A stretch of 64,000 nt of DNA from Gigaspora margarita. Its lineage: Eukaryota; Glomeromycota; Glomeromycetes; Diversisporales; Gigasporaceae. The DNA is taken from positions 101,599 through 165,598 of the forward strand of contig WTPW01000326.1 of NCBI GenBank assembly GCA_009809945.1, given 5' to 3'. The notes beneath the pieces were generated by a model. That model was not told the origin of the DNA and did not search any database. It was given only the letters and a program-made list of their open reading frames with translations. Made by a program: the position numbers and the translations under genes. Positions 34,554 through 44,743 of this stretch are shown here, piece by piece. Within the stretch, counting starts at the first letter, position 1. Each line of letters begins with the position of its first letter.

Positions 34554-35506
34554 AGAGGTGGCAACTTAGGAAAGTTGGTAAGTTGTCACTCCCAAGCAGC
34601 AGGTCTAGAGTTCAAATCCCACTGGTGATACTTTGGAAAATAGGCCTGTGTTCTAGTATTTTTTTTTTGTTGATCGGTTGCTTGGTACACCATCTTGAAT
34701 AGGAGCTTTAGCATACAAAATCCAAGAAACTAGTGAAATAGAACCCCATTTGGCAAGTTCCAAGTAAGAAGGTAGCAAAGATCTTTAATGGTGCTACCAA
34801 TGCTAAAATATCAAAAACTGGAGCCGAAAAATCAGATGACAAGACTCTTGAAAAGGGGTCCACCAACCTGGCTGCTAGAATCGTACTGGAGGAAAAGGAC
34901 CTATGTTTTAGCAGTAGGTACCAAGAGAAGAAAGCTATATTGACCCTTCTGGGCTAACTGGTTTGGAAGTTTGTGGATCTAGTATAAGAACCAGTAGGAT
35001 GGTAATGGTGGGTACTAGAATTGGAGCGAACCTTGCAAGAGTGAAAGTAGGTAATAGTAGCAGTTTAGGCTAATTCCTGAACTGAAAGTAGTCTATCTCA
35101 GTAGATGCATAAGTTACCAAAGCATAGGTAATACCTGTATGGAACAGAAAATGCTCTACCAAGTGTTCCACAAGGATAAACTAGTCCTAAGGGGATTCTA
35201 TAAAGAATCCAAGACTAACCTCAACTGACTAATATATCAGAAGATTGTACTGGTAATACAAGTAGGATTGGCAGACAAAGCATGACCAGAGGATTTAAAT
35301 AGATAACCCTCTAGTTGGTTATAGGTATGGCAACTAGTGTAGAACCTTCGGGCAGACTACTTGAGTTATAAACCAAAAGTAGTACATGTGGCTAGTTGTA
35401 TTTTCATCAATATAACAAATGTCAGGTACCCAAAGAAGCACCCTTGATCTGGTTGCTTGAATAAAAACCTTTCTCCAAAGCGAAAACTTTGACATAAAAA
35501 AAAAAA
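34554..35506 (+). mobile_element. tRNA-headed SINE, copy 2 (953 bp, 14-bp target duplication)
   Basis: Flanked by ACAATAGAACAAAA at 34540-34553 and 35507-35520. The head GGTGGCAACTTAGGAAAGTT (A-box region) and AGAGTTCAAATCCCACTGG (B box) resemble copy 1; shared body motifs are CATCTTGAATAGGAGCT, AGAACCTTCGGGCAGACTA and CTAGTTGTATTTTCAT. The tail is A12. It is about 240 bp longer than copy 1, mainly in the middle. Confidence 0.8.
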
Positions 35507-35520
35507 ACAATAGAACAAAA

Positions 35521-36436
35521 GCTTAATCTTTTGTTTTTATATTAATGGATATCTGTAAGTACTTTGTACTAAATTTAGTAAAATTAAATAATTATATTAT
35601 AGCAATAAATAATAATCTTTATTTTAAACTTTGCTAAAATATTCTTAAATACTAACAATTTTTCTATTTCTAATTTTAGCAAAGTTATTTATAAAATTTT
35701 GCATAAATTAGCTTTAAAAAGACCCTAAACATCTAGTACAGAAGTCATATATTACACATTTAGTGAAAACTATAATTTGAGAAACAAAAAAAATTTTTAG
35801 AAATTAACTTAGCATCTAGTAGTCCAATTTGAATAACCATTTTTTAAAAAAATGAAGCTCTTAGTGAGGTATATCTAACAAAAAAAGTTCATTCAATTCT
35901 GATAACTAGATCAAATGTTATTTAACAAAAACCCAGTTATGACCTATACGAGAGACGTCTGGGATCCTGCTTTAAATAAATATTACAAATTGCAATACTT
36001 GCTATACTAAATTTAGTATAGCATTTAAAAAATATTTAAAAATATAAATTTATTATATAATAATAAAAATAATAAAAATTTAGATTGTTTTTAGAAGAAT
36101 TCTAATATATACTATAGATAATTATCACTTGTAGTACAATAGCTGATCAAAATTTAGGATCAGGTGTAATTTGTAAATTAATTTTTGTATAACAAAAACA
36201 AACAAAAACAAAGAATTTTTAAAAATTGGTCTAACTAAGAAATTTGTCTATGAAACTTGAGCTTGGACCCAGATATCTGGATACCCGTTTCACTGTACCC
36301 ATTTTAGAAAAGTTAAATCTGGATAACTAACAGTTTTAGTTTGTAGATATCCAGATAAACCTTATAGATAACTAGATAACCTTCCAGATATCCAAATAAT
36401 CATACAGATACCTGGATAAACTAGATAACTATAATT
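35521..36436. other. Gene-free stretch with GATATCCAGATA short repeats
   Basis: 36270-36425 repeats AGATAYCTGGATA / GATATCCAGATAA words in both orientations. No coding region. Confidence 0.4.
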
Positions 36437-36549
36437 AGGGTTGTTAATGGAGTACTCCAGATATTGATAAAACATCTAACCCACTTCTGGAATGCTCCAG
36501 AGTAGGTTATATGTTTTACTATTGACTAGAGTGCTCCATTAAGAACCCT
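36437..36549. mobile_element. 113-bp palindromic MITE
   Basis: AGGGTTGTTAATGGAGTACT at the left, AGTGCTCCATTAAGAACCCT at the right; an inner dyad TACTCCAGA...TGCTCCAGAGTA and ATAAAACATCTAACC...GGTTATATGTTTTA supports a full-length hairpin. Confidence 0.65.
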
Positions 36550-36638
36550 ACTTGTGAAATCACGAGTCAAGTACAATAATTGCTAATTGTATATAGCATT
36601 CAAAAGTGCCTTTAGCAAATTTTGAATGTAATTCATCA

Positions 36639-37016
36639 TATGGGCTCTCAAAAGTAGAAACCAGACAATTTGGCTGATCACTGGTTTTGAGAAAATTGGC
36701 AAAAACTATTTTGTTACACAAAATCAAAACAATCTAAAAATAACTTATTCATGATTAACAAACCTGTTTAAACAGGATTATTAGATCTGTAGATCTGTAT
36801 AATACTTGTATTACTAATGGTAAAATCTCAGTAAATCTATTTTTAGATTATAGCATCAAAAGCTTTTAACCACTGTATTGCAAAAATTTATTAAGTGATC
36901 AGGCTTTCATTATTAAGTAAAAAAGATTGGGCCTTAAATTTTACACCTGATCAATCAAACAGGTTAATTTTCAAAAATTGTCAAATTGTCTGGTTTCTAC
37001 TTTTGAGGGCCCATAT
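36639..37016. mobile_element. 378-bp foldback element
   Basis: The left end ATATGGGCTCTCAAAAGTAG, then AAACCAGACAATTTG, is mirrored by CAAATTGTCTGGTTTCTACTT and GAGGGCCCATAT. Inner arms also pair (TGATCACTGG...ACCTGATCA). No ORF. Confidence 0.65.
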
Positions 37017-37730
37017 ATTTGAATCATGAATGCTTCATTAGGTGTTACCTCAATCGGTAGTTAAAAAAAACTTTTTTAAAATAAAATAAATATAAATTAA
37101 TTAATATAAAATATTTAATCAGTAAAACTTAAAAAGACGAGGAGCTTGTCTTAAAGTAATAAGTGACTATTATTGCGAAATCAAATGACTTTATGTGATT
37201 ACATGCTTAGATGAGTGACAAAAATCAGGTAATTTTTTAGAGAAGAAGGGGGAGTAGGTCTCTAATAAAAAATAATCAGATGATTAATAACACGACCCTT
37301 AATTTGTTGGTTTAACTTTTTATATAAAGGTTTAATTTGAATATTTTTAGCATAAATTTGAAAATAACAATACTGTAATTTCCAAAAATAAGCTACCTCC
37401 CTTTTTTTTAAAACAAAATTTTTATTTTGAAAATAAGCGGAAAACACAAATATCATGGCTCTTATTTTCTAAACCAGAATTATTTCCACTATTGTATATA
37501 TGCATATTACAAAAATAGTTACCTTGCATATGCTTAATAGACAAATTTTTTTGATCGAGACTTGTATAAATTGATAAAAAAAATAAACTAAAAAATAAAA
37601 GTAAAATAAAATGTATATACACATTTAATAAATAAATTAAAAAATGATTTAAATAAAATAAATAAATAGAATAAATAAAAAAAACTAAAATAAACTAAAA
37701 TAATAAAAACAAATACGTAAAATATAAATC
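37017..37730. other. AT-rich spacer, no gene
   Basis: Contains AAAATAAGCTACC (near 37385), a word repeated in the flanks of the big LINE, and short minus-strand frames without recognisable content. Confidence 0.35.
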
Positions 37731-38376
37731 TTTTTTTTAAAAATTTTAAATATTTTTTTTTATTTATTATTTTTTTATTTAATGTTTTTATTTTTTTTTT
37801 AATAGTATTTATTTTTTTATTTTTTATTTTTCAATTTTTTTATTCTTATTTTTTTTAACATTTTTTTATTTTAAAATTTTTTTTATTATTTATTTTTTTC
37901 AATATTTTTTTATTTTTAATTTTTTTTTAATTTTTTTTTTAATTTTTTTTTTAATATTATTTTTTAATTTTATTTTTTTTTACTAAACTTTTTTAACATT
38001 ATTTTTTAGTTAAACTTTTTTTTTAATATTTTCATTTTTAAATTTTTTTTTCTTTATTTTTTTATTTTTTTATTTATTATTTTAATTTTTTTTCATTCTT
38101 TATTTTTTTATTTTATTTTTTAAAATTTTTTTTTTATAATTTTTTTTATATATAAAAAATTTTTTTCATTTTTTATTGTTAATTTTTTTAATTTTTATTT
38201 AATTCCTTTTTAATTTTTTTTTATTTATTTTATCTTATTTTATTTTATTTTCAATATTTTTCAATTTTTTTTTATTTTATTATTTTTCTTTTTTTTTATT
38301 ATTTATTATTTTTTGTTTTTTATTTTTTTTTACTTTTTTTTATTTATTTTATTTTTAAATTATTTAATTTTATTTA
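37731..38376. repeat. T-rich low-complexity tract (TTTTTATT type)
   Basis: About 645 bases almost entirely T and A on the plus strand, mostly TTTTTTATTTTT variants, with very few C or G. It ends abruptly at the palindromic element starting 38377. Confidence 0.8.
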
Positions 38377-39308
38377 AGGGAGATATGCCTAATTTGACAC
38401 AGTTAAGTTCTACGATGAATATCACATGACTTATCAGCCAGAATTAGTTTATTTTGGCATTATTCTATTCATTTCATCAAGACAAATTAAATAATACCAA
38501 ATGACCTGATTATGATCACTCAATCAAAAGCTATCGCCCTTTAAAGTTTATCCCAAAAACACAGTTCTATTTTGGAGTAGTGCCTAATTTGGCACACTAA
38601 AGATTTCTAATGATATATTGTGAACCAATGATCCAAATTACATGATCTTGGCACCATTTGATTCAATGAGTCAGTTGGTACTAAAATCATGTGATTTTGA
38701 TCAATAGTTCACAAAATATCATTATTTGACTAAAATAATCTGTGTAAAGTAACTTTTAAAATTAATAAAAAATCGCAGATAACTATTTGATAACTAGTTC
38801 ATTTTTTATAATTTTGCTACCAACATGACGGCCTTGAAGAGACGATTCCAATTAGCCCAAAATCATTAAAATTCAATCACAGGGTCACAAGATCATTAAG
38901 ATTTTCTTTTATTTTTGATGAAAATTAGTTTAGTTAAACTAGTTAACTTTTATTAAAAGTGATACAAAAATCTTAATGATATTGTGATCCTGTAATTAGA
39001 TTTAACAATTTTGGGCTTGTTGGAATCATCTCTTCAAGGCAGTCATTTTGGTAGTAAAACCATCAAAAATGAACCAGTTTATCAAATTTTATCTACAATT
39101 TTATATTAATTTTTAAAAATTATATTATTTTGTTAAATGACAATATCTTGTGAATGAACAGTAAGAATCATATGATTTTGGTACCATTCGATTCGTCTCA
39201 TCAAGACGAATCGAATGGTACCAAAATCACGTGATTCTGATCAACAGATCGTAAGATATCGTTAGTGTATCAAATTAGGCACTGCACCAAATTAGACATA
39301 CTTCCCTT
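38377..39308. mobile_element. Approx. 930-bp foldback element with AAGGGAGATATGCCTAATTT ends
   Basis: The right end AAATTAGACATACTTCCCTT mirrors the left. TA flanks both ends. It contains at least three copies of the dyad repeat family seen at 14266 and 23275 (for example TTCGTCTCATCAAGACGAAT near 39190, and GATTCCAATTAGCCCAAAAT / ATTTTGGGCTTGTTGGAATC). No ORF. Confidence 0.7.
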
Positions 39309-39452
39309 ATCTGTTATATTATTTCTTGTTTTTAATTTATATTTGATTTTAAAATTATAAAAAAATTATTAAAATAAAATTAATAGATTTGATATAAAGT
39401 GGTACAAATCCAAAATAGTTAAATTTATATATAAAATTTAGAGTGAATCTAT

Positions 39453-39772
39453 TTGTTACCGGTGGTGACAGTTACCAGAGTATGATCAACCAATTAGATC
39501 AAAGGATTATGTATAACGTAAAAAATGCAAAAACTTTAATTTTTTTGAAAAATCACTTCTAACTTAAATTTTGTTTATAAACCTACTTTTTTTTATATGA
39601 AAAAAAAAATTCTTGCAAAATTTTACTATATATTAAGCTTTACTCCAAACCTAACTATGGCTCTAACCCTGCCCTAACAATAGTAAGTTCGATGCTTTGT
39701 TTTGTTTTAATCATAACATTACATGATCTAATTGGTCAATCATGTTCCGGTGATAGTCACCGCCAGTGATAA
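39453..39772. mobile_element. MITE, approx. 320 bp, TTGTTACCGGTGGTGAC ends
   Basis: TTGTTACCGGTGGTGACAGT at the left pairs imperfectly with GTGATAGTCACCGCCAGTGA. A second arm TTAGATCAAAGGATTATGTA pairs with TACATGATCTAATTGG. It includes telomere-like TCTAACCCTGCCCTAACA (39671). Confidence 0.55.
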
Positions 39773-39881
39773 ACATATTTTTTCTAAAATTTATAGTAAA
39801 TTAATAGTAAACAAATTGTAAATTTCTAGTAAATTTAATTTAACAAATTTAAAATAAATTAATATTAAAAAATAAATAAAT

Positions 39882-40390
39882 GCATATCTCGCACNCTGTG
39901 ATGTGCTTATATATCGCACCCTAATTTGATTGGCTAAATTTGTAGATCATTATTTTTAAAAAATAAACAAATTATTGTAAAAACATTTAGGTTAGGGTTA
40001 GGTTAGAAGGTTTATTAAGCAATTCTTAAATTTCTTTGCGCCTATACGCAAAATTTTGTGCTGAACAAGTTTATTTATCGGAAGTAAAAAGGTTGTCTTA
40101 ATAAAATTTAACGATATTCATACTTTTTCATTTTTCTAACTCATTTTTTGACAATTTCTCTAAATTTTATTAAGACAATCTTTCTAATGCGACTAAGTAA
40201 ACTTGTTTAGCACTAAATTTTGCATATAGGCGCGAAAAATTTTAAGATTTGTTTTAAAATTTCTTAGTGTAATTCTTAATCTAAAGAATTTTAACAAAAA
40301 TTGTTTATTTTTTTAAAAAAATAATCTGCAATTTTAACCAATCAAATTAGGGTGCGATATACAAGCACAATGCAGGGGTGCAAAGCATAT
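39882..40390. mobile_element. Foldback element, approx. 510 bp
   Basis: The left arm GCTTATATATCGCACCCTAA, then TTTGATTGG, mirrors CCAATCAAATTAGGGTGCGA and TATACAAGC. The inner pair GCTGAACAAGTTTATTTA / AAGTAAACTTGTTTAGCAC belongs to a motif shared by several foldback elements. There is one undetermined base at 39895. Confidence 0.65.
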
Positions 40391-40423
40391 TAAACTTCTT
40401 AAAAAATTTTATTAAGTTAATAT

Positions 40424-40760
40424 TAGGGATGCATTGGTCCTGAAAAAGACCAGTTCAGGACCAGTCCCGAACTGGGACTGATAAGGACTATAGAACTATT
40501 AAAGGACTGGTCCTTGTAAACATAACTGTGATATTTGTATCACCCAATCAAATTTCTTGAAAGGTGTAATTTAGATCATATGATGTTTGTTTACATCTGA
40601 TAGTAAATAATTACATCATTTTTGGGCAATAAAATCTTATGATGTAATTATTAAAGGACTGTTATGGGACTGAAGAACCTGACCAGACTGGGACTATAAA
40701 CACTATGATAATGGTCCTCTTAGGGACTGGACCAGACTGGACCAGACTGATGCATCCCTA
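40424..40760. mobile_element. 337-bp hAT-type MITE, 8-bp target duplication GTTAATAT
   Basis: Starts TAGGGATGCATTGGTCC and ends GACTGATGCATCCCTA; GTTAATAT at 40416-40423 and 40761-40768. The interior is rich in GGACTGG / CCAGTCC words in both orientations, similar to the element at 62911. Confidence 0.8.
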
Positions 40761-40812
40761 GTTAATATATATTAAATATTTAACTAGTTATAAAGCTAGC
40801 TTTTCTGATTAT

Positions 40813-41438
40813 CCTTTAAACTGTAAGCAATTCCAGGCAAATTTGCCTGGAAAATTGCTATAAATATGCTTATAATCTATATTTTTTTTAACTTAAAATA
40901 TTTAATTAAAATTTTTTTTAATATATTTGAAAATAAGAATTATATTATAGTAGTATTTAATTTTATATTATAAGAAAAAAGTTTAAGTTGCTTATAAACT
41001 AAAAATAGACAAATTTTAAAAAATTTATTAGCCAACAAAATTATTTACTTATTCTTGGCGAACTCTATAAATATTAGCTCTACTCCCTGTTCTAATACAA
41101 TATTGTAGTTTATAAAAAGGATTACAACATTAATTATTGCATCTTTTGTGATTTACTGGACTTTAATTAGAAGTGAAAATTTTTTTTATAGACAGAAAAG
41201 AAAATCTAAAGAAAAGCTTTATAGTAAAAATTTTAAATTAAAAACTTCAATTTTATTACTTTAAAGTTTATTAATAATTTTAAAAAATTTTTATAATAAA
41301 GTTTATAAAATATATTTTTAAAAAAATATTCTATAAATAAAGAATACCCCATATTTTTAATAAACTTTTATTTTATTTAAAAAATTGTAAATATATCTAA
41401 AAATTCAAGGCAAATTTGCCTAGAATACAGTTTAAGGA
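40813..41438. mobile_element. Approx. 620-bp inverted-repeat element, copy A
   Basis: Ends CCTTTAAACTGTA...CCAGGCAAATTTGCCTGGAA and TTCAAGGCAAATTTGCCTAG then TACAGTTTAAGG. The self-complementary block GGCAAATTTGCC occurs near both ends. The interior matches copy B (63171-63789) in opposite orientation. No ORF. Confidence 0.75.
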
Positions 41439-41449
41439 ATAGTAAATAA

Positions 41450-41720
41450 GAATATAAATTTGTCACACTTGCAACATGTCACACCCATGATCTGACCAAT
41501 CAAATCACACAATATTGTAAAAAATATTTTTAAAAAAATTTAAACATTTTATTTAGTAAAATATAAAATAAATAAGTAATAACAAACTAGATGTGTAAAA
41601 TTTTATTCTGTCAACTTTTTATAAGTTCCAAAAATAGATTGTCTTAGTAAAAAAAGTTTTATTATAAGAAAAATCAAAATTTACAATATTAGCACATATA
41701 AAACTTTTTTTTTTACTATA
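41450..41720. repeat. Dispersed repeat related to 61965-62050
   Basis: TTTGTCACACTTGCAACATG, TCACACCCATGATCTGACC and AATCAAATCACA here are found inverted near 61975-62035. Gene-free. Confidence 0.4.
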
Positions 41721-43510
41721 GTCATCCTTCTATATAATCACACAGTTGGGCACACACCAATATAGGGATTATAAAAAGTGTGACTGTATAAAGGTTACTT
41801 CTATATAAGCACAAATTATAATAAATAAAAAAAAGTGATTCAATAGAGGTATTTAAAAAATTTTATATATGATTGTAGAAAGTTGCTATATAGAAAAGTT
41901 ACAATTTTACTAATTAAATCAACTTTTATAAATAATTAAAGTTTTTCAGAAGAATAAAATACAGCTACACTAAAATTTTCATACAAATTGGATAACTTTT
42001 TATTAGTATAGTTTTTTATTTTATGTATTTATGAATACAGTTAACAATTTGTAATTTTTTTTTGCAGAAATGTAAAATAAAAAAATGTTTTAATAAAATG
42101 TAAACTGATTTATATAAAAATTTTAGAGTAAATATATTTTGTTCTTCTGAACAATGGTTTGCATAAAAATTGATTTGCTTAGTATTATTTTGACTTTAAT
42201 ATATAGCAACAATCAATGATCATATATAAAAATTATTTAAAAATTATTTTAAAAAATTTTTATATACAATCATTGATCATTGCTATATATAAAAGTCAAA
42301 ATAATACTAAGCAAATCAGATTTTTATGCAATAATAAATGTTGTTCAGGAGAACAAAATATATTTACTCTAAAATTTTCATATAAATCAGTTGATATTTT
42401 ATTAATATGTCTTTTTATTTTACGTTTCTACAAAAAAAATTACAAATTTTTAGCTATATTCGTAGATACGAAAATAAAAAACTGTACTAATAAAAAATTA
42501 TCCAATTTGTATAAAATTTTAGAGTAAATGTATTTTGTTCTCCTAAACAACATTTATTATTTTATAAAAATCGATTAGCTTAGTATTATTTTGATTTTTA
42601 TATATAGCAACCATCAATGATCATATATAAAAATTTTTAAAATAAAATTTTAAAAAATTTTTATATACGATTGTTGATCGTAGCTATAAATAAAAGTCAA
42701 AATAATGCTAAACTAATCGATTTTCATGAAATAATAAACATTGTTAAGGAGAACAAAATATATTTACTCTTAAATTTTCATGTAAATCAGTTGACGTTTT
42801 ATTAATATGTTTTTTTATTTTACTTTTCTACAAAAAAAAATTACAAATTTTAGCTATGGTGCTGATGGCTTTAACTCTGAAATCATAGAACTTTGTTCAC
42901 TTTTTTTGAAGATCATGTAATACTAGGTAAGCCAATCAAATAGCTCATTTTTCTCATTTTTTCCTTTTTTTTTCTTTTTTTTTTTTAGAGAGCAAAATTT
43001 TTTTTTGAGAAAAATTTGGAATATTTTTTTTTGTAGCCTGAAAGGTGAATCACATGACTGTATTAGTGCATTCTGATTGGCTTAAATTAAAAAACATATA
43101 TATTCATATTTTTGCAATTTATTAATAAATTTTTAAATTTTAAAAGGCTACTACTCTATCAGTTTAGCTTTAAATTAAAATCTAAACCACAAGTTTTATT
43201 CTTTAGATCATAAAGAACAAAACTTGTGGATTAGTTTTGCATTTTATAAATTTTTAAAAGAGGAGTAGCATTTTTTGTAAAGCCATTTTTGTACAGAGTT
43301 AAAGCCATCTGCACTATATATTCATAAATACGTAAAATAAAAACTGTACTAATAAAAAGTTATTCGATTTGTATAAAATTTAGAGTATTTGTATTTTGTT
43401 CTTCTGAATAACTTTAAATATTGCTTAAAAGTTGATTTAATTAGTAAAATTGTAACTTTTCTATAAAACAACTTTCTACGATCATATATAAATGTGATTG
43501 TATAGAAGGA
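41721..43510. mobile_element. Approx. 1.8-kb composite foldback region
   Basis: The outer arms GTCATCCTTCTATATAATCA...AAAGTTGCTATATAGAAAAG and their inverse (43440-43510) enclose two internal palindromes centred near 42240 and 42640 with the motifs CAATGATCATATATAAAAAT, AAAGTCAAAATAATACTAAG and GAACAAAATATATTTACTCT. A 103-codon frame at 42216-42527 lies in these repeats and is not a gene. A MITE (42858-43315) is nested inside. Confidence 0.5.
42858..43315. mobile_element. MITE, approx. 455 bp, GATGGCTTTAACTCTG ends
   Basis: GGTGCTGATGGCTTTAACTC at the left and AGAGTTAAAGCCATCTGCAC at the right with TAT flanks; inner arms AAACCACAAGTTTTATTCTT / AAGAACAAAACTTGTGG pair. Inserted in the larger foldback region. 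Confidence 0.7.
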
Positions 43511-43650
43511 ATTTTACTATTAAAAAACTTCTATAAATATAAAAATATGTGTAATAGTAATTATAAGCATTTGTGACTATATAGAAGGGTTTTTAATAAT
43601 AAAAAAAAGGTAACCAAATACCATGTGATTGTATGGAATTAGTAATTATA

Positions 43651-43821
43651 GTATAACCCTGCAATAGTCACATGTCAAAATTAGAATTCTATGTGCCTAT
43701 TGTGAGATTGTGACTAAAGCAAGCAAGAATTTATATATAATGTATATAGTTAAATAGAAGAATTGAGGTGACTATAGTAAGATTGTGACTAATATGATGT
43801 GACTATTGCGGGGTTATACTG
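43651..43821. mobile_element. MITE, approx. 170 bp, GTATAACCCTGCAATAGTCA ends
   Basis: The left GTATAACCCTGCAATAGTCA and right TGACTATTGCGGGGTTATAC are inverse; TA on both sides. Internal GACTAT and GATTGTGACTA words repeat. Confidence 0.75.
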
Positions 43822-43905
43822 TATATAGGAGGTGACTATAGGGAGAGATAACTGTAATTTAATCTATATTTATAATTTAAATATTATATATAAATTTTAT
43901 ACTAT

Positions 43906-44045
43906 ACAACTTTTTCTAAGTTATAAAGATAGATAGTTTTAATAAAAAAAGTTTTATATATGCTGACATTAAAAAATTTTGATTTTTCTTATAAACCATT
44001 TTTTTTACTAAGACAATCTATCTTCAGAACTTAGAAAAAGTTGTC
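43906..44045. repeat. 140-bp palindrome
   Basis: ACAACTTTTTCTAAGTTATA ... ACTAAGACAATCTATCTTCA ... ACTTAGAAAAAGTTGT. Similar AGATTGTCTTAGTAAAA arms occur near 41636 and 40090/40165. Confidence 0.55.
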
Positions 44046-44743
44046 CAAAATAAAATTTTATATTTTATACAAGTGAAAATGGAGTGCCACCAGCACTTCT
44101 GCAATAAATGCTACCATATGTTTTTAAAAATAAGCTATATTCAAAAATAAACTACCCCTCCTGTTTTGATCCAAAAACATAAAACACCTTTAACCAGAAA
44201 ATAAGCTATCCCTTTGTTACACATTATACTCACTACATAGTAAAGTCATAATTTTACTATATAACTCGATTATGAGTGCTTAAGTAAACTTATTTGCAAT
44301 ATCAAAATATATTTATTCGAAATTTTTATATAAATTGGATAACTTTTTATTATTTGACTTTAATTTTTATATTCAACAAAAAGTTTTAATTTTTTTTAAA
44401 AAACATATTCGTTGAGCATAAAAATTAAAAGTCAAATAATAAAAAGTTGACTGATTTATATAAAAATATTAGAATATATGTATTTTGACCTTTAGAATAA
44501 GTTTACTTAAAGAAAATGAATATTGTTGGAAAAAACTCTTTCCCGATCATCTGCAAATCCTAAGTAAACAACAAACAATCGGTAGAGAGCACACCCACAT
44601 ACTACGTTTCCAAGATTGTATATAATTAATTAATTATTACAAAGCCAATACCCTTGCTCTTTGACCCAGACACCGAGATTAAACGAACCAGGACTCCCAC
44701 TACTCACAAAAACACTCCTGTTAATGCAAAGTTGTTGCCGACT

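Noticed and set aside
37262-37622. Two overlapping minus-strand small ORFs
   Set aside because: AT-rich spacer content with AAAATAAGC repeats and no protein-like pattern.
42216-42527. 103-codon ORF
   Set aside because: It lies in nested palindromes with repeated GATCATATATAAAAAT; biased Asn/Lys/Ile/Phe content and no start context.
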